A stretch of 64,000 nt of DNA from Paraburkholderia sp. BL25I1N1. GTDB taxonomy: Bacteria > Pseudomonadota > Gammaproteobacteria > Burkholderiales > Burkholderiaceae. Shown in pieces: positions 53,824-62,450 of the stretch. Every line of letters starts with the position of its first letter. Position 1 is the stretch's first letter. Where the stretch lies: positions 62,001 to 126,000 of the forward strand of contig NZ_PVZB01000025.1 of assembly GCF_003002025.1 (NCBI RefSeq), written 5' to 3'. The notes below the pieces were generated by a model. The model was given only the letters and a program-made list of their open reading frames with translations, made no database searches and was not told where the DNA came from. The position numbers were made by a program, and so were the translations under genes.

Positions 53824-55038
53824 TCAGGGCGTACTGGTCGCAACTCTACGCGCGCCTTCGATCTGTGCATCCACAAAATCCGCCCACCGCTGCATAAGCC
53901 ATCGCTGCCTGGCTGCGTTGGCCGCGCTCGCACCTTGCTCGATACGCTCGGGCGCCGCCGCCGTGTTTTGGTCGAGCGCGTCTGACGATTGTGTTATCTC
54001 GCGCAGATGCGCTGCTGCGGTGCGCCGGAAGTCATGCAGGACGAAATGCTCCACGTCCAGGCCGAGCGCCTTGACCGCCTGGTTCAGCGTACTTTTGGCG
54101 ATCGGCCGATCGTCGCCCCTGACGCTCGGGAATACAAACTTTCGGCTGGCCCTGGCGTGGTCGAGTTCGCGCAGCATAGAGACTGCCTGCTGCGAAAGCG
54201 GCACGCGCTGATCGCGGTCTTTTTTCAGGCGTGCCGCGGGTATCGTCCACATCGCCTTGTCCAGATTGAATTCGGCCCACGTCGATTCGATCAGGTCCGA
54301 CTTGCGCACCATCGTCAGCACCAGCAGATGCAGCGCCAGCTTCAGAGGACGGCGAATACTCGACGCGTCGATCGAACGAAACATCGCGCCGATCTCGTCG
54401 CCCGAGAGCACGCGGGTGCGGCTGTCGAAAGTGGCGATGGAACGCGCCGGCACGACCTCGGCCGGATTGCTGGCCGCGAGTTGCCGGGCGATCAGATATT
54501 CGTAGAGACGCTTCACCACGTTGCGCGTATGCAGCGCCATTTTCGGCGAACCGCGATTCTTGATTCTCTCGCATATCGCGACGATGTCGTCGGCGGTCAC
54601 CGCTTCGATCCGCATGTGGCCGATGGCGGGCAAGATGTCCTTGTCGAGCGCGCGCCGCGTGGTGCGGCGGTATTCCTCTGACTTGCCGGCCATTTCCGTG
54701 GCGAGATAAAGCTCGGCGGCTTCGCGCAGGACATCGGCTTTGCTTTCCGCGCCGCGGTCGCGCCGAGCCGTGGCGACCGGCGAAATGCCTTGCGCGACCA
54801 TCTCCGCATACTTCTGCGCCTTGGCGCGCGCGACACGCAGCGAGATCATCCGGTAGTCGCCGATGGTGGCGAGCGGTTGGCGTTTGCCGTTCAACGAATA
54901 ACGGAAGCGCCAGATCTTGGTGCCGGTCGTCATGATTTCGATGACGAGGCCGTTGCCGTCAGCGACGCAATAGCGGGTGTCGCGCGGTTCGAGAGCGCGA
55001 ATCTGGGCTTCGGTGAGAGGGACGGCTAGGCGGGGCAT
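53824..55038 (-). CDS. P4-type tyrosine-recombinase homologue lacking the catalytic tyrosine
   Basis: 404 residues. An N-terminal arm-binding domain (LTEAQIRALEPRDTRYCVAD), a central SAM-like domain and a catalytic domain with Arg I (LTMVRKSDLIESTW) and HxxR (LHDFRRTAAAHLRE) are present. After this motif, where integrases carry a conserved His and the nucleophilic Tyr, the last ~65 residues contain no tyrosine and no histidine. The tail WLMQRWADFVD still resembles the family C-terminus. It is thus probably an inactive integrase relic. It sits next to mnmE with no tRNA gene and is bracketed by 11-bp direct repeats. Confidence 0.85.
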   Translation of the reverse strand: MPRLAVPLTEAQIRALEPRDTRYCVADGNGLVIEIMTTGTKIWRFRYSLNGKRQPLATIGDYRMISLRVARAKAQKYAEMVAQGISPVATARRDRGAESKADVLREAAELYLATEMAGKSEEYRRTTRRALDKDILPAIGHMRIEAVTADDIVAICERIKNRGSPKMALHTRNVVKRLYEYLIARQLAASNPAEVVPARSIATFDSRTRVLSGDEIGAMFRSIDASSIRRPLKLALHLLVLTMVRKSDLIESTWAEFNLDKAMWTIPAARLKKDRDQRVPLSQQAVSMLRELDHARASRKFVFPSVRGDDRPIAKSTLNQAVKALGLDVEHFVLHDFRRTAAAHLREITQSSDALDQNTAAAPERIEQGASAANAARQRWLMQRWADFVDAQIEGARRVATSTP

Positions 55039-55088
55039 GTTCGGATCGCGGGTATTCGGACATCGGTGATTTTAAAGCCTTTGGCTGC

Positions 55089-55099
55089 TGTGTACCAAA
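55089..55099 (+). repeat. 11-bp direct repeat, right copy, near the integrase
   Basis: Exact second copy of TGTGTACCAAA (see 53772-53782), placed between the integrase start and the mnmE end. Confidence 0.4.
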
Positions 55100-55213
55100 G
55101 ATTTGGCGATTTTTGGGTCAACGGAGCCTAGCTTTGACGTCCGCGAATCCATGCCTCGAATTACCAGAAAGGCTTTTGAAGTGGGATCGGGCAGCCGAAG
55201 CGCAGACACTCGC

Positions 55214-56608
55214 TCACTTCCCAATACAGAACCTGCTAAAAATTACTCCGAGCAGATCATCCGAACTGAACTCACCGGTGATCGAATTCAACTGATCCTG
55301 CGCGAGCCGTAGTTCCTCGGCGAACAAATCAAGCGCCTGCGAGTTTTGATCGGCGTGCGCGGCCGCAGTCGCCAGATGCTCCTCGGCTGCGCGCAATGCA
55401 ATCAGATGCCGCTCGCGCGCCAGGTACACGCTTTCCGCTCCCGCCTGCCAGCCGGCGATTCGCAACAGTTCGTCGCGCAGCAGCGCGACGCCGTCGCCCT
55501 GTTTCGCCGACAGTCGCACTTCGCTCAGTTCGAGATCCGCGTCGAGCGCCTGTGCCGCTGGCGCGAGGCCGGTCAGGTCCGTCTTGTTGAGCACGCGCAC
55601 CACCGGCACGCCGCCCGGAAAGCGCCCGGCAATCGCATCGTCTTCAGCCGTCATGCCGGTGCGCGCATCGAGCAGATGCAGCACCACATCGGCGCGCTCG
55701 ATTTCGCTCCATGTGCGTGCAATGCCGATTTTTTCGACTTCGTCCTCGGTATCGCGCAGGCCGGCTGTGTCGATCACGTGCAGCGGAATGCCTTCGATCT
55801 GAATCGTCTGCGCGACCTTGTCGCGCGTCGTGCCAGCGATCGGCGTGACGATCGCCAGCTCCGCGCCGGCCAGCGCATTCAGCAGCGATGATTTGCCAAC
55901 GTTCGGCTGGCCGGCCAGCACCACCGAGAGCCCTTCGCGCAACAACGCGCCCTGCCGCGCTTCGCTCAGCACGTGCGCGAGACGCTCGCGTATGCGCGCG
56001 AGCTTGCCGCGGGCGTCGGCGGCTTCGAGGAAGTCGATTTCTTCTTCGGGGAAGTCGAGCGTCGCTTCCACCAGCATGCGCAGCGTGATTACGTCTTCGA
56101 CCAGCGCGTGAATGTCGCGCGAGAACGCGCCGTCCAATGAGCGGCCCGCGGAACGCGCGGCGGCTTCGGTGCTGGCCTCGATCAGATCGGCGACGGCTTC
56201 CGCCTGCGCCAGATCCAGCTTGTCGTTGAGGAAGGCGCGCCGCGTGAATTCGCCGGGCTCGGCGAGGCGCAGACCGAACGCGCGGCCGGCGTCGATGCAA
56301 CGTTGCAGCACGAGTTGCAGCACCACCGGACCGCCGTGGCCTTGCAGTTCGAGCACGTGCTCGCCGGTGTAGGAGTGCGGCGCCGGAAAGTACAGTGCGA
56401 TGCCGCGGTCGAGTGCGTTGCCGCTCGCGTCGAGGAACGGCACGTAGCTGGCGTGGCGCGGCGCCAAAGTCTGGCCGGTGAGGGCCTGCATCAGCGGCTG
56501 GGCCGCCGTCTCACCCGCGCGGCCGAACGAAATCCGCACGACCCCGATTCCTCCCCGGCCGGGCGCGGTGGCAATGGCGACGATCGGATCGGAGTCGGTG
56601 GTGAGCAT
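55214..56608 (-). CDS. mnmE: tRNA modification GTPase MnmE
   Basis: 464 residues from ATG 56608. An N-terminal tetrahydrofolate-binding domain (IVAIATAPGRGGIGVVRISF), a helical domain, an inserted G domain (GQPNVGKSSLLN, DTAGLR, NKTD) and the terminal FCIGK with its catalytic Cys are all intact. With MnmG it modifies U34 of tRNAs. It sits in the conserved origin block, but an integrase relic follows it and a regulator gene separates it from yidC. Confidence 0.96.
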   Translation of the reverse strand: MLTTDSDPIVAIATAPGRGGIGVVRISFGRAGETAAQPLMQALTGQTLAPRHASYVPFLDASGNALDRGIALYFPAPHSYTGEHVLELQGHGGPVVLQLVLQRCIDAGRAFGLRLAEPGEFTRRAFLNDKLDLAQAEAVADLIEASTEAAARSAGRSLDGAFSRDIHALVEDVITLRMLVEATLDFPEEEIDFLEAADARGKLARIRERLAHVLSEARQGALLREGLSVVLAGQPNVGKSSLLNALAGAELAIVTPIAGTTRDKVAQTIQIEGIPLHVIDTAGLRDTEDEVEKIGIARTWSEIERADVVLHLLDARTGMTAEDDAIAGRFPGGVPVVRVLNKTDLTGLAPAAQALDADLELSEVRLSAKQGDGVALLRDELLRIAGWQAGAESVYLARERHLIALRAAEEHLATAAAHADQNSQALDLFAEELRLAQDQLNSITGEFSSDDLLGVIFSRFCIGK

Positions 56609-56977
56609 AAAAAGCGTGGCAGAAGCAGAGAGGAGGGGAGGGCGCCGCCGGTCAGCGCGGCGCGAGGCATTGTAACGCGGGTGCATTCGGTGCCCGTGTC
56701 GCGGCGCTCTTGTTGATGGCGGAAGCTGACTTATTCCGACGGTTGGGATTTATCTCAAACGAGCTAGGATTGCTACTGCGTTCCTTGAGAATAAATGAGA
56801 AGTTGTAGGACGGCGAAGTCACAGACAGGCACGCTAGACAAGGAAAACACCAAAATTCTACAAATTCGGCAGACCCATTACCCGAAGCGCCTCGCAAGCT
56901 AAAACTATCTCAAATACGCTAAAACTAAACTCGTCCGGTTGTCAACTGTTTGAACGTTGAATTGCACAATCCGGCCC
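56609..56977. promoter_or_regulatory. Lower-GC gap with repeated motif upstream of the HTH regulator
   Basis: No gene is supported in these 369 bp. ATCTCAAACGAGCTAGGA (56752-56769) and ATCTCAAATACGCTAAAA (56907-56924) are similar copies 155 bp apart. GCTAAAACT also occurs twice, near 56,898 and 56,918. They may be operator sites for the adjacent regulator. The lower GC agrees with acquired DNA. Confidence 0.4.
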
Positions 56978-57391
56978 ATGCCGACCAATAGAGAAAAAGC
57001 CGCCTTCGCCAAACGGTTGAAGGACCTGCTGGAGCCGCTGAAGATCCGCGGCGGGACCAAGCTCGCCGAGCAATTCAATCTTCGCTATCGAGGCGAGCGG
57101 GAGGTCACGCCGCAAACCGCTCATAAGTGGTTATCTGGTACGACGATTCCTAAGCCCGATAAGTTGCGTACGTTAGCCGAATGGCTGAACGTGAAAGAGC
57201 ATTGGCTGCATTACGGACCGTCGCCGGGCGTGAATGCGAGGCCGCTGGCGCGTGGCGAGAAATATCCGCCGTCGCCGGAAACGATCGAACTCGCTTCCAA
57301 GATCGAGTCGCTCACACCGAAAGACCGCTTTCTGGTTCAGGAGATGATCGTTCGCTTTTACGGTGAAGACGCGGAGTCGGGCGAGGAATAA
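56978..57391 (+). CDS. Helix-turn-helix regulator (phage-repressor-like)
   Basis: 137 residues from ATG 56978; an in-frame start at 56957 is weaker. An N-terminal HTH (about 10-70: KLAEQFNLRY, VTPQTAHKWLSGTTIPKPDK, LRTLAEWLNV) with the layout of lambda-type or Cro/CI-like regulators is followed by a C-terminal part, SLTPKDRFLVQEMIVRFY. It resembles stand-alone regulators of prophage origin common in Burkholderiaceae. The target is unknown. It converges with yidC across a long perfect terminator stem. Confidence 0.8.
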   Translation: MPTNREKAAFAKRLKDLLEPLKIRGGTKLAEQFNLRYRGEREVTPQTAHKWLSGTTIPKPDKLRTLAEWLNVKEHWLHYGPSPGVNARPLARGEKYPPSPETIELASKIESLTPKDRFLVQEMIVRFYGEDAESGEE

Positions 57392-57421
57392 GCGCGGCAT
57401 TGCGCGACGCGTTTGCCGCGA

Positions 57422-57470
57422 GCAGTAAAAAAAGCCGCCCGGTTTTGCACCGGGCGGCTTTTTTTACTGC
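57422..57470. terminator. Bidirectional terminator with perfect 22-bp stem
   Basis: The 22 bases at 57422-57443 are the exact reverse complement of 57449-57470, with a 5-nt loop. The core is GCCGCCCGGT/ACCGGGCGGC, flanked by A7 and T7 tracts, so it works for the HTH regulator (+) and yidC (-). Confidence 0.92.
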
Positions 57471-57527
57471 TGCTAACAGAGCTTTAGACGACGGCGGGCG
57501 CTTCCGCCCACCTCCGGCAAAACATCA

Positions 57528-59186
57528 TCAAGCCGCTTTTGCCTTCGTCTGCCCCATCATCCGCGTGATGTAGTACTGCTGGGCTATCGACAGCACGTTG
57601 TTCACAACGTAGTACAGCACCAGACCAGCCGGGAAGAAGAAGAACATGACCGAAAACGCGATCGGCATAAACATCATCATCTTGGCTTGAACCGGGTCCG
57701 GCGGCGTCGGGTTCAGCTTAGTCTGCAGGAACATCGAAACGGCCATCAGCACCGGCAGGATGAAGAACGGATCCTGTTGCGACAGATCGTGAATCCACAG
57801 AATCCACGGCGCGCCGCGCATTTCCACCGACGACAGCAGCACCCAGTACAGCGAGATGAACACCGGAATCTGGATCACAACCGGCAGACAGCCGCCGAAC
57901 GGATTGACCTTCTCGGTCTTGTACAACTCCATCAGCGCCGAGTTCATCTTCTGCGGATCGCCCTTGAAGCGTTCGCGCAGCGCTTGCATACGCGGCGTGA
58001 TCGCCTTCATGCGCGCCATCGACTTGTAGCTCGCAGCCGACAGCGGGAAGAACACCGCCTTGATCAGCAGCGTGAGCAGCACGATCGACCAGCCCCAGTT
58101 GCCGACATAGCTGTGGATCTTTTCGAGCAGCCAGAACAGCGGCTTCGCGATGATCGTCACCCAGCCGTAGTCCTTCACCAGTTCCAGACCCGGTGCGATG
58201 CCTTCGAGCATGCGCTCTTCTTCCGGACCGGCGAACAGCTTGGCCGACACGTCGACCGTTTGGCCCGGTGCAATCGTCGCCACCGGCTCCTTCACGCCGA
58301 CGCGATACAGCGCCGGATCGATCTTCTCGACGTAGATGTCGCGCTTCACGCCCTGCTGCGGAATCCAGGCTGACGCGAAGTAATGCTGGACCATCGCCAC
58401 CCAGCCGTTGTCGGCCGAGGTCGCGTAATCCTGCTTGTTCTTGTCGATGTCGCCGAACGTCATCTTCTGGAAGTGATGCTGATCGGTGTAGACAGCCGGT
58501 CCGATGAACGTGTGCGAGAAGCGCGGCGTTTCCACCGGCTGATCGTCACGCACCAGTTCCATATAGACCGACGGGCTCACCGGCGTGGTGCCGACGTTCT
58601 GAATCTTCGTGTCGACGCCGATCACATAGCTGCCACGCGTGAACGTGTAGGTCTTGATGACCTTCACGCCACCCTTCACCGGCGACTCGAAGCTCAGCTG
58701 GAACGACTTTTCGTTGCCCGTCAGATCGTGTTGCTGGTTCGGCAACGGCGTGTAGATGTCGTTGTGATTCGGGAAATCGCCGCCGAGCAGGCCCGTGCGC
58801 GCCAGATACGTATGGTTCGCGGTGCGGTCGAACAGCGTGATGACGAGATCGGGCTGCTTGCCGTCGCCTTGCTTGACGAGCGACAGCTTCGACAGCGTGC
58901 CGCCGCGAGTGTCGATTTCGCCGCTATAGACGTCGGTGTTGAACTTGATCAGTTGCGATTGCGTGGCCGCCGGCGCGTTGCCCGGTGCGGCTGCGTTCGT
59001 GGCCGGCAGATCGGCGGGCTGGGTTCCCGGCGTCGTGGTTCCCGGTGCGGCGCTACCGACGGTCTTGGTCGGCGTGGCGCTCGGGAAGAACATCGACGGG
59101 CGTCCGTGGTCGCGTTGCCAGTTGTCGAACAGCATGACCGCTGACATGAAAAAGATGACCCATAGGACGGTGCGTTTGATATCCAT
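57528..59186 (-). CDS. yidC: Membrane protein insertase YidC
   Basis: 552 residues. N-terminal transmembrane helix (about 5-22), a Pro/Ala/Thr-rich linker, a large periplasmic beta-sandwich domain (about 80-330), then the conserved five-helix insertase core (about 340-550, with LLTLLIKAVFFPLSAASYKSMARMK and FGGCLPVVIQIPVFISLY). It inserts proteins into the inner membrane alone or with SecYEG. It is 30 bp downstream of yidD in the rpmH-rnpA-yidD-yidC operon. Confidence 0.97.
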   Translation of the reverse strand: MDIKRTVLWVIFFMSAVMLFDNWQRDHGRPSMFFPSATPTKTVGSAAPGTTTPGTQPADLPATNAAAPGNAPAATQSQLIKFNTDVYSGEIDTRGGTLSKLSLVKQGDGKQPDLVITLFDRTANHTYLARTGLLGGDFPNHNDIYTPLPNQQHDLTGNEKSFQLSFESPVKGGVKVIKTYTFTRGSYVIGVDTKIQNVGTTPVSPSVYMELVRDDQPVETPRFSHTFIGPAVYTDQHHFQKMTFGDIDKNKQDYATSADNGWVAMVQHYFASAWIPQQGVKRDIYVEKIDPALYRVGVKEPVATIAPGQTVDVSAKLFAGPEEERMLEGIAPGLELVKDYGWVTIIAKPLFWLLEKIHSYVGNWGWSIVLLTLLIKAVFFPLSAASYKSMARMKAITPRMQALRERFKGDPQKMNSALMELYKTEKVNPFGGCLPVVIQIPVFISLYWVLLSSVEMRGAPWILWIHDLSQQDPFFILPVLMAVSMFLQTKLNPTPPDPVQAKMMMFMPIAFSVMFFFFPAGLVLYYVVNNVLSIAQQYYITRMMGQTKAKAA

Positions 59187-59216
59187 GCGTTGTCTCAGTG
59201 TCGATGGAACGGCGCG

Positions 59217-59447
59217 TCAGCGCTTTTCAGAAGTGGGAGGCGGGACGAGATCGATGCCGCCCGCGGAAAACGGGTGGCAGCGGCAAATACGCCTGGCGGC
59301 GAGATAAGTCCCGCGCGCGGCGCCATGATACTGGATTGCTTCGCGCGCGTAATCAGAGCAGGAAGGGTAAAAACGGCACCGGTTGCCGAGCATTGGGCTC
59401 ACGGCAACCTTGTAGAAACGCAATAAAGCGATGAGTACCGTTTGCAT
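59217..59447 (-). CDS. yidD: Membrane protein insertion efficiency factor YidD
   Basis: 76 residues from ATG 59447 (MQTVLIALLRFYKVAVSPML). The conserved motifs RFYPSCSDYA and RRICRCHPF are present with the expected cysteines. It is a small inner-membrane-associated protein that assists YidC-dependent insertion. A longer in-frame extension exists, but the conserved start is here. Confidence 0.94.
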   Translation of the reverse strand: MQTVLIALLRFYKVAVSPMLGNRCRFYPSCSDYAREAIQYHGAARGTYLAARRICRCHPFSAGGIDLVPPPTSEKR

Positions 59448-59553
59448 GGCTGGTGCGGCCGGACGGCGCCGCGCAACGTGGAGTACCGGGCGACGCCCGC
59501 GCAGCATGGCTGCCGGAGCGGCCTGAACTGCAAAGCGGGCGGTCACTTGAGCG

Positions 59554-60039
59554 TCATTCCGTCTTGGGCGCTTCCGCGGGCGGCGCCTCGCGACGGGTCA
59601 CTTCGCGCGCTGCCTTGTCGAGCAACGCCTCGATTTCGCTGCGGCACAGCGCCCTCAACGGCGGCGACGAGGCGCTCGGCAAAGCCTTCTTGTCGAAGCG
59701 CGTGTGCAAACGCAGCAGCACATCCCAACCGCCGAATTCCGCGCGACGCAGCCGGAAGGCTTCACGCGCGATTCGACGTACCAGATTACGCGTGGCCGCG
59801 CGCGGCGCATACTTCTTGCCGATCACGAGGCCCAGGCGAGCTTCGTTGCCGGTGGGCCGGCCGTACACTACAAAGTGCGCGGTGCGGCGCCACGGGCGCA
59901 AACGAAAAACGGATGAAAATTCATCCGTTTTCAGCAGCCTTGCGGCTTTGGGGAAGGCGGCTTGCGCTCGCAACGGAACCGAGCCCAGTTGCTGCGCCTC
60001 AGCCGTTCCCGCCTTACCGCGGGCTTCACTGCCCGGCAT
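59554..60039 (-). CDS. rnpA: Ribonuclease P protein component
   Basis: 161 residues from ATG 60039; a TTG at 60054 is an alternative. The core starts at AAFPKAARLLKTDEFSSVF; the RNR box RNLVRRIAREAFR is intact. It assists the RNA subunit in maturing tRNA 5' ends. The first ~28 and last ~20 residues are low-complexity extensions usual in Burkholderiaceae. It is 23 bp downstream of rpmH. Confidence 0.94.
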   Translation of the reverse strand: MPGSEARGKAGTAEAQQLGSVPLRAQAAFPKAARLLKTDEFSSVFRLRPWRRTAHFVVYGRPTGNEARLGLVIGKKYAPRAATRNLVRRIAREAFRLRRAEFGGWDVLLRLHTRFDKKALPSASSPPLRALCRSEIEALLDKAAREVTRREAPPAEAPKTE

Positions 60040-60062
60040 AAGCGTCGCGTGCAACGCCTGCC

Positions 60063-60197
60063 TTAGATGGCGAGGCGCTTGCGGCCCTTCGCGCGACGTG
60101 CGTTGATGACCTTGCGGCCACCTGCGGTCTTCATGCGAACGCGGAAGCCGTGGGTGCGCTTGCGACGGGTAACGGAAGGTTGGTAAGTACGTTTCAT
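60063..60197 (-). CDS. rpmH: 50S ribosomal protein L34
   Basis: 44 residues, the standard L34 length, starting [18 protein letters not shown] and ending KGRKRLAI. A highly basic large-subunit protein. It is divergent from dnaA across the origin region and first in the rpmH-rnpA-yidD-yidC operon. Confidence 0.98.
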
Positions 60198-60589
60198 GTT
60201 GCTCTCACTTGATCGAAAAATAACCGCGCGATCATCGCTGAAAGCGCAATGGCCGGTGGTTCACTGAATTGGTTTTCGCGGAACCCGCTATTTAAACCGG
60301 TTTTTCGTTGACCGTCAATAGTTTAGCCTGGTTCGGCCCGGCCCCATGAGGAGCCAGCCTTGTGATCCGTCCCTGTGGATAACTCCCTTGCGGGTCCGTT
60401 TTGGCGTTAGAATCTCGCCTTACTTCCCAAAAATCCTGCACGCCGCTCCGGCTCGCTCGTCCCGCAAACCCTTGTGGCACAAGCGCCTGGAGCCATTGCG
60501 CCTGGTTAGTCTCGCTGCTCAGGGCCTTGTTGCGTGCGCGCGACAGGGGCAGCGGCAACCGCCGTGCACACCATAACGACAGCAACTCG
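60198..60589. other. rpmH-dnaA intergenic region, presumed part of oriC
   Basis: These 392 bp separate divergent rpmH and dnaA, the usual origin location in Burkholderiaceae. One perfect DnaA box (TTATCCACA on the minus strand) lies at 60374-60382. A somewhat A/T-richer stretch lies near 60,285-60,330. No other perfect box was found here or in the dnaA-dnaN gap (62,231-62,450). The region must also hold the rpmH and dnaA promoters. Confidence 0.6.
60374..60382 (-). promoter_or_regulatory. DnaA box
   Basis: TGTGGATAA on the plus strand is the exact reverse complement of the consensus TTATCCACA, 208 bp before the dnaA start codon. It may act in origin firing and in dnaA autoregulation. Confidence 0.75.
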
Positions 60590-62230
60590 ATGAACGATTT
60601 CTGGCAACACTGTTCCGCCTTGCTGGAGCGTGAGCTCACGCCCCAGCAGTACGTGACGTGGATCAAACCGTTGGCCCCGGTCGCCTTCGACGCCGCTGCG
60701 AACACGCTTAGCATCGCTGCGCCGAACCGTTTCAAGCTCGACTGGGTCAAGAGCCAGTTCTCCGGCCGCATCGCGGATATGGCGCGCGATTTCTGGCACG
60801 CTCCCGTCGACGTCCAATTCGTGCTCGATCCGAAAGCCGGCATGCGCGCCCCTGCGGCAGCCGCGCCGGCACCGGCATCTGCGCGTCCGGCCTCCGCGCC
60901 TAGCTCGATGGGTGGTAGCGCCGGCAATGGCGCTGCGGTGGACGCAGCCGTCGGCGCCGTGCAAGCGGCGCAGGCCGCACGCGCCGCTGGTATGAATGGC
61001 GCGAACAACGCGATGGCCAACCTCAATGCGAATGCCCGCGCCGCAGCTGAACACAACGCGAACGCGCGCGCCGCGGCCGCTGAAGATTCCGCCGACCTCG
61101 ATCTGCCCAGCCTCGATGCAAACGAAGCCGCGGCCGCCCGTCGTACGTGGCGGCCGGGCCAAAGCGCGAGTTCGAGCGGCAACAGCGGCGAAAACGACTC
61201 GATGTACGAGCGTTCCAAGCTGAACCCGGTGCTGACCTTCGACAACTTCGTGACCGGTAAGGCCAACCAGCTGGCGCGCGCCGCGGCGATTCAGGTCGCG
61301 GACAATCCCGGCATCTCGTACAACCCACTGTTTCTGTATGGCGGCGTCGGCCTCGGCAAGACTCACCTGATCCACGCGATCGGCAACCAGCTTCTGATGG
61401 ACAAAGCCGGCGCACGGATCCGCTACATCCACGCGGAACAGTACGTGTCCGACGTGGTGAAGGCGTACCAGCGTAAGGCGTTCGACGATTTCAAGCGCTA
61501 CTACCACTCGCTCGACCTGTTGCTGATCGACGATATTCAATTCTTCTCAGGCAAGTCGCGCACGCAAGAGGAATTCTTCTACGCGTTCGAGGCGCTGGTC
61601 GCGAACAAGGCGCAGGTGATCATCACCAGCGACACGTATCCAAAGGAAATTTCGGGTATCGACGACCGGCTGATCTCGCGCTTCGACTCCGGCCTGACCG
61701 TGGCGATCGAGCCGCCCGAGCTGGAAATGCGCGTCGCGATTCTGATGCGAAAGGCGCAATCCGAGTTCGTGAGTCTGAATGAGGACGTCGCGTTCTTCGT
61801 CGCGAAACACTTGCGCTCGAACGTGCGTGAACTCGAAGGCGCGCTGCGCAAGATCCTCGCGTACTCGAAGTTCCACGGCCGCGAAATCACGATCGAAGTG
61901 ACGAAAGAAGCGCTGAAAGACCTGCTGACGGTGCAGAACCGGCAGATTTCGGTGGAAAACATCCAGAAGACCACGGCTGACTTCTACAGCATCAAGGTCG
62001 CGGACATGTATTCGAAGAAGCGTCCCGCGAACATCGCGCGGCCGCGGCAGATCGCCATGTATCTGGCGAAGGAGCTGACCCAGAAGAGCTTGCCGGAAAT
62101 CGGCGAGCTGTTCGGCGGACGCGACCACACCACGGTGCTGCACGCGGTGCGCAAAATCGCCGATGAGCGCAGCAAGGACGCGCAACTGAACCACGAACTG
62201 CACGTGCTGGAGCAGACGCTGAAGGGCTGA
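60590..62230 (+). CDS. dnaA: Chromosomal replication initiator DnaA
   Basis: 546 residues from ATG 60590. Domain I (FWQHCSALLERELTPQQYVTWI), a long Ala/Asn-rich domain II (about 85-200) with a tandem 10-residue repeat (NANARAAAEH then NANARAAAAE), AAA+ domain III (Walker A GGVGLGKTHL, Walker B LLIDDIQFF) and DNA-binding domain IV (RPRQIAMYLAKELT and GGRDHTTVLHA). It opens oriC. It is longer than E. coli DnaA (467) because of domain II. Confidence 0.98.
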   Translation: MNDFWQHCSALLERELTPQQYVTWIKPLAPVAFDAAANTLSIAAPNRFKLDWVKSQFSGRIADMARDFWHAPVDVQFVLDPKAGMRAPAAAAPAPASARPASAPSSMGGSAGNGAAVDAAVGAVQAAQAARAAGMNGANNAMANLNANARAAAEHNANARAAAAEDSADLDLPSLDANEAAAARRTWRPGQSASSSGNSGENDSMYERSKLNPVLTFDNFVTGKANQLARAAAIQVADNPGISYNPLFLYGGVGLGKTHLIHAIGNQLLMDKAGARIRYIHAEQYVSDVVKAYQRKAFDDFKRYYHSLDLLLIDDIQFFSGKSRTQEEFFYAFEALVANKAQVIITSDTYPKEISGIDDRLISRFDSGLTVAIEPPELEMRVAILMRKAQSEFVSLNEDVAFFVAKHLRSNVRELEGALRKILAYSKFHGREITIEVTKEALKDLLTVQNRQISVENIQKTTADFYSIKVADMYSKKRPANIARPRQIAMYLAKELTQKSLPEIGELFGGRDHTTVLHAVRKIADERSKDAQLNHELHVLEQTLKG

Positions 62231-62450
62231 GCGGTCTGTCTGGAAAAAACGACCTGTTTATTTCCAAACTCGCCCCCATTTTAGTGAGGCGGTTCCGTTT
62301 TCAGGCACAATACAGGTTTAACCGCCCGGCGGCCGCGGGCGGCTTTCACGCCGTGACAGGCGCTGCGTGGCGCCGGCGGGGAGTCGTGGCTGCGCGCGGA
62401 AAAGCTTACCTGGCAAGGCGCGCAGGCCGTTATATCAACGAAGGAACTCT

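Noticed and set aside
56652..56897. 81-codon minus-strand frame upstream of mnmE
   Set aside because: Ser/Asn-rich, no RBS, and located in a region with repeated operator-like motifs.
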